The notes under the pieces: generated by a model
The model's input: only the letters and a program-made list of their open reading frames with translations
Told to the model about the DNA's origin: nothing
Database searches by the model: none
Part shown: piece by piece, positions 32,276-32,975 of the stretch
Numbering within the stretch: position 1 is the first letter of the stretch
Layout: every line of letters starts with the position of its first letter
Assembly (NCBI GenBank): GCA_030523825.1
Contig: JAUNHU010000018.1
Location: forward strand, 1 to 32,975
Length of the DNA: 32,975 nt
Direction: 5' to 3'
Origin: Lautropia sp.
Lineage (GTDB): Bacteria > Pseudomonadota > Gammaproteobacteria > Burkholderiales > Burkholderiaceae_E
Translations under genes and position numbers: made by a program

Positions 32276-32975
32276 ATGAATGGTGATGTGCTGAAAAAGC
32301 AGGCCCAGGGCTTGATGGCGGTGTTGGTGCTTCTCGCGCTGGCCGCCTGTTCTGCCACCAGACCGGCGCCGGTGGTGAACCGGACCACGCCTGAACGGGT
32401 GGCCTCTGCGCCCGCGCAGAAGACACCGCCGGCACAGGCCCCAGATGCAGGAGCAGCCGGCGCCGGGCAGGGCGCACAGGGGCAGCCGGAATCTCCGGCT
32501 CCGGAGGCTCCTGCCCAGGTCACCCCCATTCACCAGGGAGCCATCCACGCTGGCGGGGGCAATTCCTCGCAGCAGGATCCCAACCTGAAGGTGGGGCCAC
32601 AGGGCATCAAGCGTGCCTATGGCAAGCCTGCGCCAGCCGTGGTTACCACGCCGAAGAATCCGCCGCCGAAGCCGGCGGCTGCAGGTGGCGCGGCAGGAGC
32701 CGTGGCTGCGGGAGCGGCCGGTGCGGCCGCGCAGAAAGATCCGGTGGTCGCCACGGGCGGTGTCATCAAGCAGTCGTCGGCTTCCGCGCCTGCCGAGGCC
32801 CGCACCTTCGACGGGGTGCGTTTCAGCTGGCCGGTGCCCGGCAGGGTCTTGCAGAAATTCGACGGTGAAGCCAACAAGGGCATGTTGCTGGCGGGCAACC
32901 TGGGAGATGCGGTGCAGGCTGCGGCCGATGGCCGGGTCATCTTCAGTGGTACCGGCCCGCGCGGATTTGGCAATC
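32276..32975 (+). CDS. nlpD: NlpD-like M23-domain lipoprotein (start only), without visible LysM
   Basis: The gene runs off the right edge, with 233 codons visible. ATG 32276 follows GGAGGAAAG. The signal peptide ends in the lipobox LLALAAC (Cys25). Then comes an Ala/Pro/Gly-rich stretch to about residue 180, interrupted by NLKVGPQGIKRAYGKPAP, which resembles the linker that follows LysM in betaproteobacterial NlpD. The M23/LytM domain begins at RFSWPVPGRVLQKF and is cut at GPRGFGN. NlpD activates amidase AmiC for daughter-cell separation. The normal LysM peptidoglycan-binding module is not visible between lipobox and linker. Position after surE-pcm supports the name. Confidence 0.85.
   Translation, partial: MNGDVLKKQAQGLMAVLVLLALAACSATRPAPVVNRTTPERVASAPAQKTPPAQAPDAGAAGAGQGAQGQPESPAPEAPAQVTPIHQGAIHAGGGNSSQQDPNLKVGPQGIKRAYGKPAPAVVTTPKNPPPKPAAAGGAAGAVAAGAAGAAAQKDPVVATGGVIKQSSASAPAEARTFDGVRFSWPVPGRVLQKFDGEANKGMLLAGNLGDAVQAAADGRVIFSGTGPRGFGN

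Overview
The window is a GC-rich bacterial chromosome segment, most likely from a betaproteobacterium of the order Burkholderiales. The main grounds are the surE-pcm-nlpD order at the right end, the QueF/YhhQ pair and the DusA type. The genus cannot be fixed from the sequence alone.

Left end (1-5268): the last codons of guaA are followed by a decayed IS3-family (IS407-like) element with recognisable terminal inverted repeats. Next comes an AT-richer stretch with back-to-back palindromes and doubtful mini-ORFs, then one large gene for an 869-residue SMC-like ATPase. That protein has a CxxC zinc-hook candidate and a putative C-terminal RNase (HEPN / anticodon-nuclease-like) domain, so it resembles the RloC family. 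Lower GC, the IS and the position at the 3' end of guaA (a known island site) suggest an acquired defence cargo.

5269-10310: a Fic protein with its own inhibitory motif and a complete hipBA toxin-antitoxin pair flank two queuosine genes, queF and yhhQ. hipBA has three evenly spaced palindromic operators over a good sigma-70 promoter.

10540-17438: a membrane acyltransferase and a YdjM-like membrane protein lie on the plus strand. They converge on a minus-strand block: ilvE, gap, and a coupled cdsA-like/plsC-like lipid pair. Two strong rho-independent terminators lie at the ends of ilvE and gap.

17853-21507: an AroE-family dehydrogenase, an aromatic-acid/H+ symporter and a secreted PQQ-type sugar dehydrogenase. 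The first two look like an uptake and oxidation unit for quinate or shikimate.

21689-28004 (minus strand): HchA/Hsp31 deglycase, a secreted YncE-like beta-propeller with a possible Fur site, a lipoprotein of unknown function, an orphan MetQ-like binding protein, and an orphan NarL-type regulator with a degenerate receiver.

28200-32975: dusA, a DUF2069 membrane protein, a two-CBS protein, then surE-pcm and the start of nlpD. A recurring oddity is Pro/Ala/Gly-rich low-complexity sequence in otherwise conserved proteins: the plsC-like protein, DusA (two insertions) and NlpD, where the usual LysM domain is not visible.
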